Below are positions 7,976 through 17,365 of a stretch of DNA of 64,000 bases, piece after piece (within the stretch, counting starts at the first letter, position 1; every line of letters begins with the position of its first letter). The DNA lies in contig NZ_RJUB01000125.1 in NCBI RefSeq assembly GCF_024343615.1, positions 1 to 64,000 of the forward strand, in the 5' to 3' direction. The stretch is from Ferruginibacter sp. HRS2-29. Lineage in GTDB: Bacteria; Bacteroidota; Bacteroidia; Chitinophagales; Chitinophagaceae. The translations under genes and the position numbers were made by a program. The notes under the pieces were generated by a model. It was not told the origin of the DNA, made no database searches, and saw nothing but the letters and a program-made list of their open reading frames with translations.

Positions 7976-9052
7976 CTATTTCAAATAGACTTTTAAATCA
8001 TTGAGAGGCTTTTCAAATATAAACCAGGAAAGTGAGGCTATTCCCACTAATAATGCTAAGTGTAAACCCATTGCTACATAAGGATTTGCGATTGCAGCCG
8101 CAGGTATCAATACCGGCACATTTATTGGAAATTCTGTTTCCTTTCCTGAAATACAACGCACCAGCCAGGGTACAAAATTATGATATACATATAAGCCGTA
8201 GCTTATTTTTCCAAGATACCGGATCATCCTGTTCTGCAGAAAAAAGCTCGCCCATCCACCTGAATATTCTTTTGAAAAAAAAATGATCAGTGCTGACAAA
8301 ATGGATATCAACACTCCTAAAATAAAACCGATCTTAAAATAACCGGCTAAAATCGTGATAAAAAAAACGATCAGGAACGTTGTCCATCTTTTTCCGGAAC
8401 CTGAATTAACAGGCAGCTCTTTAAGATCCATCCGGTATGCCAAAATAGCCCCTATGCCAAAAGCATCAAAGCAACTAACAGGAAGCACTTCGAGATAACC
8501 CGTTCTGCTAAAGATAAATTTGAAGACAATGCTGGCGATCACGATACCGGGTAATACATATTTTAACCAGCGGCGCTTTAAAAAAAGAATGATGAACGGC
8601 CACACCAGGTAAAATTGTTCTTCTACTGCCAAGCTCCAGAAATGTGAAAGCCCCCCTGCCCATTTTTTTTCTTCAAAGATCAAAAAATTGGAAGTATAGG
8701 TGAGATAGTAAAAAAAGTGTCCGTTGAAAATATTTTTGTTTAAAAAATATACCAGGAATATTACTAAAAAATAAAGGGGGAATATCCTGAGACTTCTCCG
8801 GTAGTAAAATATTTTCAGTGCATGCCAAAATGTTACTTTACGCTCCTGGAACAGCTGCCGTGTTATAAACAGGTTGGAAGAGATCAGAAACCCGCTGATC
8901 ACAAAAAAAAATGTTACCCCGATAAACCCGTTCGGAATTGTATTTACAATATTACCCGGTGCCCAATGATATATTATCACCAGTAACACGGCAAAGAAAC
9001 GGAGGTTGTCTAACTGGGGAATGTATGCTATCTTTTTTGTCGGCTTGGTCAT
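7976..9052 (-). CDS. OafA/YrhL-type membrane O-acyltransferase
   Basis: The 358-aa acyltransferase-3 family protein has about ten hydrophobic helices. The motif LDNLRFFAVLLVIIYHW (around residues 13-29) holds the catalytic His; FFVISGFLIS and the family signature HFWSLAVEEQFYLVWP (around 137) are also present. Such proteins O-acetylate surface polysaccharide sugars from cytoplasmic acyl-CoA. It begins 1 bp after the stop of the exosortase gene, so the two are co-transcribed. It is a paralogue of the acyltransferase at 20686-21744. Its DNA looks more AT-rich than that of its neighbours (by eye). Confidence 0.9.
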   Translation of the reverse strand: MTKPTKKIAYIPQLDNLRFFAVLLVIIYHWAPGNIVNTIPNGFIGVTFFFVISGFLISSNLFITRQLFQERKVTFWHALKIFYYRRSLRIFPLYFLVIFLVYFLNKNIFNGHFFYYLTYTSNFLIFEEKKWAGGLSHFWSLAVEEQFYLVWPFIILFLKRRWLKYVLPGIVIASIVFKFIFSRTGYLEVLPVSCFDAFGIGAILAYRMDLKELPVNSGSGKRWTTFLIVFFITILAGYFKIGFILGVLISILSALIIFFSKEYSGGWASFFLQNRMIRYLGKISYGLYVYHNFVPWLVRCISGKETEFPINVPVLIPAAAIANPYVAMGLHLALLVGIASLSWFIFEKPLNDLKVYLK

Positions 9053-9053
9053 A

Positions 9054-9641
9054 TTAACTAGTTGGCTTCTCGTTGCTTTTCTGGCCGGATGAAATTTTCA
9101 TACTTTTTTCAAACCTCCATATCATTAAAAAGATAGCCAGATAAGCTGCAATATTGAACCACGTGTGATGATCGACGCCTAAAGGCATCTCCCAGTTGCG
9201 GTTAATGGCAGTGAGATATAAGGAGATCCGGATGACGTTGATGATGAACAACAGCAATACGCCGCCAAATGACCAGATGATCTTTTTGCCAATGCTGATG
9301 CTGTTCGATAGCACATAAGCCAGCCAGAAACTATACACTCCATAGCCCACACAATCCATCGCGATGAAGACCGATTTACCCATCACGAAACGGATGAGAA
9401 AACCGGGTTCTACCTGGGTTTTGATACCGCATAAAGAAAGCAGCCACTGCGTACAAAGCAGTAACATGTTTTTTATACCGCTTACATAATCAAAATATTC
9501 AGCAACGAACGGACTGTAATAACCTTCGGGTGAAGCGAGACCGATAACGGCTAATGTGCCGAAATACAAGACACAAAAGATCAGCAGGAATTTCGCTACA
9601 AACCACAAAAATTTTTTATCACCCAGGAAACTCCCTTTCAT
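9054..9641 (-). CDS. Exosortase-family membrane transpeptidase (XrtY-like)
   Basis: The 195-aa protein with about six hydrophobic segments carries the exosortase/archaeosortase catalytic pattern: Cys97 in MDCVGYG, Arg138 in NVIRIS and His158/159 in VDHHTW, each at or next to a membrane helix. Exosortases cleave a C-terminal tripartite sorting tag (motif, membrane helix, basic tail) and probably transfer the protein to an acceptor; they typically sit in EPS loci. The ATG overlaps the stop of the upstream GT4 gene by 4 bp, and the acyltransferase follows 1 bp later. The only tag-bearing candidate seen in the window is the 71-aa protein at 41233-41448. The subfamily name is from memory and was not checked against a profile. 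Confidence 0.85.
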   Translation of the reverse strand: MKGSFLGDKKFLWFVAKFLLIFCVLYFGTLAVIGLASPEGYYSPFVAEYFDYVSGIKNMLLLCTQWLLSLCGIKTQVEPGFLIRFVMGKSVFIAMDCVGYGVYSFWLAYVLSNSISIGKKIIWSFGGVLLLFIINVIRISLYLTAINRNWEMPLGVDHHTWFNIAAYLAIFLMIWRFEKSMKISSGQKSNEKPTS

Positions 9642-10753
9642 AATTCAAACATTCTTTTATATTGTTTTTCCAGAAACGCATGATCGGTATGGCTTGCGGC
9701 ATAATCGATCGCGGCCTGCTGGTAAGGGGTATATTGCTTTTTGTCGAGCCTGATAAATTCTTCTATCGCTGTGGCTACCGCGTCTTCGGTGAGTTCCACA
9801 TTTTTGCCTGCCCCGCTTTCTGCCAGGCCATTCCATGGCGTATTGTTGCTAGTAATCACCGGCAATCCGGCACTCAATGCTTCTATGATGGAGTGCCCGT
9901 AATTTTCACTCTTACTCGGCAAGATGAAAACATCGGCTTCCTGCAATACTTCGTTCACAAACCGTGGCTCAAGGTTACCGTGATAATTCACTTTAACATT
10001 CCACCTGAATTTTTTCATCACATCCAGGCATACATTCCAGTACTCCATATCTTTCACCGGCCCGTAGATATCGTACGTCACTTTATAATTGGTGCGCCTC
10101 AATGCATTCAATACCAGCAGATGGTTTTTCATGGGGCTTATCAATGCCACACTCACCAGCCGCAGGATGCCATATTGTTTGGTGATGTTGGGCGCCTTCA
10201 GCAATTTCCTTGGAAAATTGCCCGCGATATCCACTTTCACTTTTGGCCCGAAAACCGCTTTTACAAAACCCTCTTCTTTTTCATCAGTAGCATGAAACGT
10301 AATTTTTTTATGCAGCCGTGCCATCTTCCATGAGCGAAGAAAAATATTTTTTTTCCAGCTTTTCTGCGACAAAGCACCGGGATGCAACATCCCCCTTACA
10401 GATACTATTTTCTTTTTTGCTTCGCAAAATAACAAGGGTACCAGGTTGAAATGCCAGTCGTACAGGCCAATGATGTACAGCACTTCCGGTTTTTCCTCCT
10501 TCACTAACCGCAGCAATGTTTCACTTTTATTTTTTGCCGAAGCATACCACACTTTGGTGTAAACATTATAATCTGTCCACCTGCCGCTTTCTATATTCAA
10601 TAAAGGCTCATTATTGAGATCGGTAGACGAACAGAATATCCTGTATTGCACACCATCTGTAAAAGAATCTACCAGGTTGGCGATGGATTGCACGGGCCCC
10701 CCGGCTTTATAAGCAGGGCGGAACCAGGGAATGCTGATGAAGATGGTTTTCAA
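9638..10753 (-). CDS. GT4-type glycosyltransferase coupled to Wzy-like and exosortase genes
   Basis: This GT-B enzyme starts LKTIFISIPWFRPAYKAGGPV and has a C-terminal donor-binding domain with an EX7E motif (ENYGHSIIE, around residue 305). A longer frame is open to an ATG at 10807, but the TTG at 10753 is preferred. It gives the usual GT4 N-terminus and overlaps the upstream Wzy stop as TTGA, a translational-coupling arrangement. The downstream exosortase ATG overlaps this gene's stop in the same way. The conserved trio (Wzy-like, GT4, exosortase) suggests this enzyme works on the substrate handled by the exosortase or polymerase. Donor and acceptor are unknown. Confidence 0.85.
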   Translation of the reverse strand: MKTIFISIPWFRPAYKAGGPVQSIANLVDSFTDGVQYRIFCSSTDLNNEPLLNIESGRWTDYNVYTKVWYASAKNKSETLLRLVKEEKPEVLYIIGLYDWHFNLVPLLFCEAKKKIVSVRGMLHPGALSQKSWKKNIFLRSWKMARLHKKITFHATDEKEEGFVKAVFGPKVKVDIAGNFPRKLLKAPNITKQYGILRLVSVALISPMKNHLLVLNALRRTNYKVTYDIYGPVKDMEYWNVCLDVMKKFRWNVKVNYHGNLEPRFVNEVLQEADVFILPSKSENYGHSIIEALSAGLPVITSNNTPWNGLAESGAGKNVELTEDAVATAIEEFIRLDKKQYTPYQQAAIDYAASHTDHAFLEKQYKRMFEL

Positions 10754-12141
10754 GTGGTGGGTTGTAATACGGGTATTTTGCGGCGTACATAAAATTTGTG
10801 TTTCCACACCTGCAACATGATAAATATCAGGAAGCTGGATTTCACTACGTGGCCGAGGATCGTTTGCAATTCACAATCGGGACGTATCGGATAATAAAAT
10901 ACCAAAGGCGTGATCACCATCAATATCGGGAAGCGGTAGGAATGCCGGGCAAAGCTGTTCAGTACCCAGCTGAAGAACAGCCCGTAAAAGAACATGAATA
11001 TCGAGCCGCCCATTTCACCCCAGTTTACATAGGCATCCCCGAGTGAACTCAGCCCCATGGAAGTACCTTTCTGCAAAGGGATGCCGGTATATTTTGTAAA
11101 TATTTTCCTGTCGCCGGCATTCAGTTTATTGGGAGCGAGTATCCTTGGAAGTATGGCGGATTGTACAATGAGCAACATTTCCTCCCCGTTTTCAAAGGGC
11201 TGCTTGGCAGGTACCGTTGCCATGATGTTGGTAATGATGAATCCCTGGTTGATCCTGATATTACTTTCTGCAAGCCTTTCAACACTGAATATGCCCCCGT
11301 CTTTTCCACGCCTGTCTTCTTCAATAACTTTATTCAATGTTTCCAGGCCTGCCTCCTGCCCTTCCTTCCAGGTAGATTCGCGGTAATCGGATTTGATCAG
11401 CTGAATGAAAGTGGCAAGGGTCATAAAAGCGAGCACAAATCCACCTTTCACCAGATTGCTTGGTTGATATTTGAGCGCAAACACTGCCCCGAGAAAGATC
11501 AGCCATATCAACAGATCATGAAACATACCTGCCGACAGCGAAGAGATAAATATAGCTCCATATACTACAATGAGCGTGAGCGGTTTCAATTTACGATCAC
11601 CTAAGATCAGCAGACTTGTACCGATAAATTTCAACCCGCCCAGCAATACAAATACGAAACCCAGTTCTGATCCGAAAAATCCTGAAACGACACTGGAGAA
11701 AAAACCTATCGCAATAAATACATAAGGTAACCGGGGGTTGAACTTTACGAATTTTTGTATTGCAATCCGGTCGATTGTTTCCCCTTTGAATTTGCCCGCA
11801 AAAAAATGTAATCCCATGATGAATAAGATCACAGCCGGTATTGCGTATGCAAAGTATTGCTCTTCGGGCACCTGCATCTTGTAGTACATCAGCTGGTATT
11901 CATCCAGGCCGCTGTAGGCAAATGCGGGCCCAAGAAACATCTGAAGACACATGAAACTTCCCAGCAGGTAACGTATAGGAAGCACATAACCGAAGCTATA
12001 AAACAACAAAAAAAACTGGTGCAAGGTGATCGCAATAGCAAAGAAACTCAGCCAGGTAATATCCATGAACAATACCCTGATGAGCAATAAAGACACCAGA
12101 TATATAGGCCAACTGAATTTTACTTGAAATAATGAGTACAT
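10750..12141 (-). CDS. Wzy-like oligosaccharide repeat-unit polymerase (membrane protein)
   Basis: The 463-aa polytopic protein has about 11-12 hydrophobic helices and a large soluble loop around residues 255-345 (SDYRESTWKEGQEAG ... LNAGDRKIFTKYTG), the layout of O-antigen/EPS polymerases. Sequence conservation in this class is poor, so the call rests on topology, the EPS context and coupling to the exosortase gene. Wzy enzymes polymerise undecaprenyl-linked repeat units on the periplasmic face. It overlaps the following GT4 start (TTGA) and lies 10 bp after the upstream GT. An O-antigen ligase-like role is the main alternative. Confidence 0.75.
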   Translation of the reverse strand: MYSLFQVKFSWPIYLVSLLLIRVLFMDITWLSFFAIAITLHQFFLLFYSFGYVLPIRYLLGSFMCLQMFLGPAFAYSGLDEYQLMYYKMQVPEEQYFAYAIPAVILFIMGLHFFAGKFKGETIDRIAIQKFVKFNPRLPYVFIAIGFFSSVVSGFFGSELGFVFVLLGGLKFIGTSLLILGDRKLKPLTLIVVYGAIFISSLSAGMFHDLLIWLIFLGAVFALKYQPSNLVKGGFVLAFMTLATFIQLIKSDYRESTWKEGQEAGLETLNKVIEEDRRGKDGGIFSVERLAESNIRINQGFIITNIMATVPAKQPFENGEEMLLIVQSAILPRILAPNKLNAGDRKIFTKYTGIPLQKGTSMGLSSLGDAYVNWGEMGGSIFMFFYGLFFSWVLNSFARHSYRFPILMVITPLVFYYPIRPDCELQTILGHVVKSSFLIFIMLQVWKHKFYVRRKIPVLQPTT

Positions 12142-12151
12142 AATTGGAAAC

Positions 12152-13309
12152 TTAGCTTTTTTCTGCTTCCCGGATCTTATCTAATACAGGCAAAAATACA
12201 TATTCAAAATTTAGTTGCCCGGCAAAAGACTCCCTGGCCGCTTCTGAATATACATCATAATTATCCGCTATCTGTATCAGTATGTTTTTTAATGATTCCC
12301 GGGTGCCGTCAGTAAAGAATGCCCAGGGATATTTTTGAAGGTATTTGGTAAACTGCTCCGAATCGTACAATATCACCGGTAAGCCACAAGCCGCGTATTC
12401 ATATATTTTATTGGAAGCCGTTCCCAGCGTCTTACTTACATTATCAGTATTCATGTGCACCCCAATGCCCATATGACAGGATGCCGTGAGCTTTGGCAAT
12501 TCAGCATACGGCCCTATACCCACCCACTCCACCTGTTGCGAAACATCTTTACTTTCCGCCTGCGCATTCAACTGTTCCACATATTCTTTTTTCACCGAGC
12601 CTTTCAGGATAAGTTTCAATTGTTTTCCCTTTATCTGATCATTAAGCAGGTCAACGATCTCTTCCAATGCATGCCCCTTACCGATAAATCCCTGGAAAAT
12701 GATCCTGAGATCATCGCCTTGTTTTTTGATGGAAAGATTTTGCGCCGTATACACTTTCAGCGAAGGATAATTCGGGATGATGAATGCATCCAGTCCCGGC
12801 TTCAGCCCGGGGTAAAATCTTGTCCTGTCGGGAGAAGGCAGGGAAAAATAATCGATGTGCCGCATGGCGTTCTTTTCATAACGCCCCGCCATTCCGCCTA
12901 GGGTGAACCTACTCAGCCTCGTCATATCCGGCATATCGTGATTGTGATACCAGACCTTTATTTTTTTTGATAAAAATTTCCTGGATACAAAATAAGAAAA
13001 CAATGGAAACGGGTCGTACAGCACCAGCATCTCCGTTCCCTTCTGCCGGCAGGCGCTTACCAGTGTTTTGGTAAAACGATAGAAGGAACTGAACTTCTGA
13101 AACGTGGATACTTCTGCCGATTCGCGGACCGACATGAACTTGCCGATCTTTTTCAATACCACATTCGATGGATAATTAAAATCGGACAGGCTATGGTTGC
13201 GGGTTACCACCACCACTTCATCATATAACTCCGCGAAATTGAGGATCGCGTTGATGGTAGGCGGATAAAAATCCGGGTCTATATAAATAGCTACAACAAT
13301 TCTTCTCAT
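12152..13309 (-). CDS. GT-B glycosyltransferase (family 4-like)
   Basis: This 385-aa protein has a Rossmann-like N-terminal half (MRRIVVAIYIDPDFYPP) and a C-terminal donor domain (IIFQGFIGKGHALEE; NKIYEYAACGLPVIL around residue 315). The usual EX7E motif is replaced by a KIYEYAACGLP version, as in some GT1/GT4 relatives. It probably adds a sugar to the EPS repeat unit at the cytoplasmic face. It starts 2 bp before the stop of the CgeB-like gene region and is followed 10 bp later by Wzy, so it belongs to the same transcript. Confidence 0.75.
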   Translation of the reverse strand: MRRIVVAIYIDPDFYPPTINAILNFAELYDEVVVVTRNHSLSDFNYPSNVVLKKIGKFMSVRESAEVSTFQKFSSFYRFTKTLVSACRQKGTEMLVLYDPFPLFSYFVSRKFLSKKIKVWYHNHDMPDMTRLSRFTLGGMAGRYEKNAMRHIDYFSLPSPDRTRFYPGLKPGLDAFIIPNYPSLKVYTAQNLSIKKQGDDLRIIFQGFIGKGHALEEIVDLLNDQIKGKQLKLILKGSVKKEYVEQLNAQAESKDVSQQVEWVGIGPYAELPKLTASCHMGIGVHMNTDNVSKTLGTASNKIYEYAACGLPVILYDSEQFTKYLQKYPWAFFTDGTRESLKNILIQIADNYDVYSEAARESFAGQLNFEYVFLPVLDKIREAEKS

Positions 13310-13311
13310 GT

Positions 13312-14334
13312 TCAGATCTTTTCAATTACCCTCGTAAGCCTCGAGCGATGATCGTAGCCGCTCCGGATGGACCTTTCCAATCCCGCGGCAGCGATCGCTT
13401 TCCTTTCTTCGGGATGAGCGAGGTAATAATTTACTTTTTCAAGCATTTCTTCCTTCGTGTTTACAAATACGGCTTCTTGTCCGTTGTCAAAAAGATCAAG
13501 ATGCAGCTCACTCGTTTCGCCCAGCATGAACACTCCGCAGGCCGGTATTTCAAAAGTGCGGCTATCCTGTTCATCGCGGTTCACATGGCGGAGAAAGTGT
13601 AACGCGATATCCATGCCGTTGATGGTTTTTATATAATCTTCGCCATACACCGAGCGCCCCCTGTAAAACGGTTTTATCTTTTCCCAGTTCTTCGCATTCT
13701 CCCAATCGTTGCCGGTAACCCAAACTTTTATTCCATGGTCGAGCAGGTACACGATCCAGTCTTCGCGATAAGATTCGTGCGTTCCTACAAAACCAACTTC
13801 CGCATCAAACTTTTTATGCTCTTCGGCCGAAAGCAATAACGGCCGGTGAAAAGACGGATCGAATGAACGATAACATATTTCAACCCGCTTGGCCCCGCGA
13901 TCTTTTAACTCCTGTATGTTGATGCTGCGCTGTACAAAATGAACATCGAAACAGGGAGCCGTATTTAAATACAAGCGCCATTTCCTGCCCAGCGGATCAT
14001 CCGTAAGCAGGCTGATGATCTTTGTTGAAGGATGATCCCTGCGGATCTTTTTCAGCAATGCGGCCTGCAGATAACTTTTATTATCCACCCATATTATTTC
14101 GGGCTGATGTTGCTGAACTGCTTTCCACACGGCGTTATTGAGACGATGGATGCCGGGGCCGATGTTCAGGTGAAAATGAAATTTTGTAAAGATATTTCCG
14201 AAAATGAACGGATCGGTATCCAATCCATGTACCGTGTGGCCCATTGCCTGCAACGTCTGGAACCGCCTGTAACAATTTCCCGATTGGTCGAGTGTGCCGA
14301 TGTATAATATATTCAACGATGCGGTGCTGTTCAC
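13312..14334 (-). CDS. CgeB/YkvP-like glycosyltransferase
   Basis: The 340-aa protein with a GTG start has NILYIGTLDQSGNCYRRF at the N-terminus, VGFVGTHESYREDWI in the middle and a C-terminal DSRTFEIPACGVFMLGE...LFDNGQEAVFV block. That block matches the glycosyl-transferases-group-1-like domain of Bacillus CgeB and related maturation proteins. Proteins of this type in polysaccharide loci are assumed to be GT-B glycosyltransferases; the substrate is unknown. It follows the AsnB-like gene by 4 bp and precedes another GT by 2 bp. Confidence 0.78.
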   Translation of the reverse strand: MNSTASLNILYIGTLDQSGNCYRRFQTLQAMGHTVHGLDTDPFIFGNIFTKFHFHLNIGPGIHRLNNAVWKAVQQHQPEIIWVDNKSYLQAALLKKIRRDHPSTKIISLLTDDPLGRKWRLYLNTAPCFDVHFVQRSINIQELKDRGAKRVEICYRSFDPSFHRPLLLSAEEHKKFDAEVGFVGTHESYREDWIVYLLDHGIKVWVTGNDWENAKNWEKIKPFYRGRSVYGEDYIKTINGMDIALHFLRHVNRDEQDSRTFEIPACGVFMLGETSELHLDLFDNGQEAVFVNTKEEMLEKVNYYLAHPEERKAIAAAGLERSIRSGYDHRSRLTRVIEKI

Positions 14335-14338
14335 GGAA

Positions 14339-16147
14339 TTATACTAAGTTTTTTTTGAAAAATACCTGGTACCACAAAACATAACTGAGGGTGCGCCAGT
14401 AAATAGATACATCCCCATTGTTATTATAAAAATTATCGCCCAGGGCAAGCGCTTCTTTTTCTTCCAGGAAAGGCGTTTCCTTTACATGTCCGTAAAACAA
14501 TTCACGCCCGCGTTCATCCGTCCGCAGTGCATGATCGATCGGTGAAGGAAACCCGTACTTCCCTTTCTGATCCAGCACTTCATCGGGCACCCTGCCCCTG
14601 AAGGCATTGCGCATGACTGATTTCGTACGGCCCGTAATAATTTCTTCCGTAGCAAATTGCAACACAAATTCTATGAGCACATGATCGAAAAAAGGCACAC
14701 GTGTTTCCACGCCAAATGCCATCGAATTACGATCCTCGTAATGAAGGAACGGCGGCGCCGTCCAGCTGCGGTAATTATTTACCAGGTTGGCAAAATAGGG
14801 GTTGCGATGTTGATGATAATAATGCGGAACTTTTTCTTCCTGTACAATATGCCTGATCTTTTTCTGCAGGCTGCGGTTCTTGATCATCGTACGCAGCGAT
14901 TGCGGAATGGTTTCGTACATACTTTTGATAAGCAGGTGCGATGCGCTGTAAGTGCCCATCTTTGAAAACTTCTTTACATCTTTCAGGTAAGAAACTATCT
15001 TCAACCCTTTGAGTAAAGTAGCATGATGCGCATGTATGTAGGAAGCATAACCGCCAAACAATTCATCGCCGCCGGATCCCGACAGCAATACTTTTATCTT
15101 ATGCTCACTGGCCAGCTGGCAAAGTTTATAATGCGCATACATAGATCCATCCATCACCGGTTCATCGTGATGAAAAATGACGGAAGGCATATCCCTGAAA
15201 AAATCTTTTCCATCGAGCGGAAACGTATGCGGCTTCAATTTACTGTTGCCTTTGAGCACTCCTTCAATCAATGCATTCTCCGGATGGAAATACGGCAATA
15301 TCCCGGAAAAGGTATGCAGCGCCGGTTGCGACATCTGTGCTGCCGCGAAACAGGTAACAGAAGTAGAATCGATACCGCCGGAAAGAAATGAGCCAACCGG
15401 CACATCGGATCGCAGGTGAAGACTGATTGTTTGCGAAAAAAGAGCCACAAATTCTTCGGCAGCAGCCGCATCGAATTTCTTCCTGCCGGGTGATGGAAAG
15501 TCCCAGTACATCTTTTGTTCCGACATACGCCCCTCCGCATCTACCCACGCATAATGCGCAGGATGTAGCTGCAGCACATTTTCAAAAAAAGTTTCCTCGT
15601 TGGTATCCAGCTGGCAATTGGCCAGGAACTCATACACTTTAAAAGCATTGATATTTTCCTGTTCGCGAAGCAAAGCCTTGATCTCCGAAGCGAAGTAAAA
15701 ACCTTCATTATCCTGCCGGTAATAAAATGGTTTTATCCCAAACCTGTCGCGAACGACCAGCGTTTTGTTTTGTTGTTTATCATACAATGCAAAGGCGAAC
15801 ATGCCCCGCAGCATGTTGATGAATTCTATTCCATACACCGCATACGCGGCAAGGATCACTTCCGAATCGGAATCATTTTTGAAATCATAACGGTTACCAA
15901 TAGCCGCTTTTATCTCAAGGTAATTATATATCTCCCCGTTAAACACCAGCATGTTGCCGCTGGCACTATCCTGCATCGGCTGATCGGCATTGGAAGACAG
16001 ATCGATGATGCTGAGCCTTGCATGCCCGAACGCGATGGAAGGTTCGGCCCAGTAATGCAACCCATCGGGGCCACGGTGCCGGATCGATTCCAGCATCGGC
16101 TGTATCAGTGTTGTATTACCTCCTATTATCCCTGCGATTCCGCACAT
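14339..16147 (-). CDS. Asparagine synthase-like glutamine amidotransferase (EPS type)
   Basis: This 602-aa class II amidotransferase begins MCGIAGIIG, with the catalytic Cys2 and RHRGPDG (around residue 24). It has an NTN-hydrolase glutaminase domain (about 1-190) and an AsnB synthetase domain with the PP-loop SGGIDSTSV (around 257) and SGSGGDELFGGY. In polysaccharide loci such enzymes (for example WbpS-like) amidate uronic acid residues rather than make asparagine. It sits between GT genes with gaps of 4-6 bp, so a role in EPS sugar amidation is inferred. A second, clearly different copy lies at 35167-36960. Confidence 0.88.
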   Translation of the reverse strand: MCGIAGIIGGNTTLIQPMLESIRHRGPDGLHYWAEPSIAFGHARLSIIDLSSNADQPMQDSASGNMLVFNGEIYNYLEIKAAIGNRYDFKNDSDSEVILAAYAVYGIEFINMLRGMFAFALYDKQQNKTLVVRDRFGIKPFYYRQDNEGFYFASEIKALLREQENINAFKVYEFLANCQLDTNEETFFENVLQLHPAHYAWVDAEGRMSEQKMYWDFPSPGRKKFDAAAAEEFVALFSQTISLHLRSDVPVGSFLSGGIDSTSVTCFAAAQMSQPALHTFSGILPYFHPENALIEGVLKGNSKLKPHTFPLDGKDFFRDMPSVIFHHDEPVMDGSMYAHYKLCQLASEHKIKVLLSGSGGDELFGGYASYIHAHHATLLKGLKIVSYLKDVKKFSKMGTYSASHLLIKSMYETIPQSLRTMIKNRSLQKKIRHIVQEEKVPHYYHQHRNPYFANLVNNYRSWTAPPFLHYEDRNSMAFGVETRVPFFDHVLIEFVLQFATEEIITGRTKSVMRNAFRGRVPDEVLDQKGKYGFPSPIDHALRTDERGRELFYGHVKETPFLEEKEALALGDNFYNNNGDVSIYWRTLSYVLWYQVFFKKNLV

Positions 16148-16153
16148 ACTGAT

Positions 16154-17326
16154 TTAATTTTCTGCCGCGATCTTTAGTTCCCCGACAATTTTATCTATAG
16201 AAAAATCCGCCACTATTTTTTTTGAAGCCTCGCCGGCGCTGATGCGGAGTGATTCATCCGACAGCAACTGATTGAGCTTTTTTGATAACTCTTCAATATC
16301 CCCTTCGTCATACACAAACCCGTTTACACCCTGCTGAACAAGATCGTGTGCGCTGCCACAGGTGGAAGATACGATCACCGGCATGCTGAAGTTCATCGCT
16401 TCGTTTACCGATAAACCCCAGGTCTCGCCCATGCCCGAGCACATTACAAAAACATCCGCGGCCGCGTAATACTTCACAATTTCAGATTGGTTCACAAAGC
16501 CCGTCAGCACTACATCCGCTATATTATTCTGCGCAATATAAGTTTCCATTTCCTTTCTCAATCCACCTTCTCCCATCATCAACAGCGTAGCATCATCCCG
16601 ACGTAGCTGCGCAAATGCTTTAACCAGGTCCAGCGGGCGTTTCTTCTCAATATATTTCCCGGAAAATAACACTACTTTTTTCTGGGGATCAACACCAAGT
16701 TCCTTTTTGATCATTCCCTTATCGAAAAACTTTTTCGCCTCTTCCCGGAAGAAATCATTGTCGACCGCATAAGGTGTGTACACCAGTTTTTTAGGATTGA
16801 CCCCATAGTATATAAAAAACTCTTTGCTCTGCGAGCCGATGTATAAAAACCTGCTTACAAAAGGAAATAATAAATATCCCAGTAACACTTTTTTGATCTT
16901 TAATACCTTTCCGCTTTTCCTCAACTCCTGGTTCAGCGGGTTTTCTGCACGAAGCCATACTTTTTTTCTGAAAAGAACGGAAAAGAAGATCACCATCAGT
17001 GTAGAGCTGTAACTCCATCCGTTTACGATCACAATTTTAGCAGGGCTTCTGAACAATGTAGAAATGACCGAAGGATTGAATACATCAAAAAAACGATTGG
17101 AAAGCGATTTTCTCCCCGAAAGATTTTTCAGGAAACTGTGTTCATAACCTTCCAGCAAAGGGATATCCCATTTCACTTTTTGTCCGAAACCAACATCGTA
17201 ATTTCCGCGGATACTCGCGTCTGAAAAGTAATACACATGCAGGTCCAGTTCCTTATCCATTTTTCTCAGCAAAGGAGAAAAATATTGTATCGGGTGGCTC
17301 AGGAAATAAATGACTTTGGGTTTCAC
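16154..17326 (-). CDS. Family 4 glycosyltransferase
   Basis: The 390-aa GT-B enzyme has a GTG start (KPKVIYFLSHPIQYFSP) and a donor domain with VVLFSGKYIEKKRP (around residue 213) and the EX7E motif in ETWGLSVNEA (around 305). The HPIQYFSP N-terminus is typical of a Bacteroidota EPS GT4 group. It ends 6 bp before the AsnB-like gene starts. Donor and acceptor cannot be deduced. Confidence 0.88.
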   Translation of the reverse strand: MKPKVIYFLSHPIQYFSPLLRKMDKELDLHVYYFSDASIRGNYDVGFGQKVKWDIPLLEGYEHSFLKNLSGRKSLSNRFFDVFNPSVISTLFRSPAKIVIVNGWSYSSTLMVIFFSVLFRKKVWLRAENPLNQELRKSGKVLKIKKVLLGYLLFPFVSRFLYIGSQSKEFFIYYGVNPKKLVYTPYAVDNDFFREEAKKFFDKGMIKKELGVDPQKKVVLFSGKYIEKKRPLDLVKAFAQLRRDDATLLMMGEGGLRKEMETYIAQNNIADVVLTGFVNQSEIVKYYAAADVFVMCSGMGETWGLSVNEAMNFSMPVIVSSTCGSAHDLVQQGVNGFVYDEGDIEELSKKLNQLLSDESLRISAGEASKKIVADFSIDKIVGELKIAAEN

Positions 17327-17365
17327 GCTGTATTTAATTATTGATAAGGCTTTTGAAAACCCATT

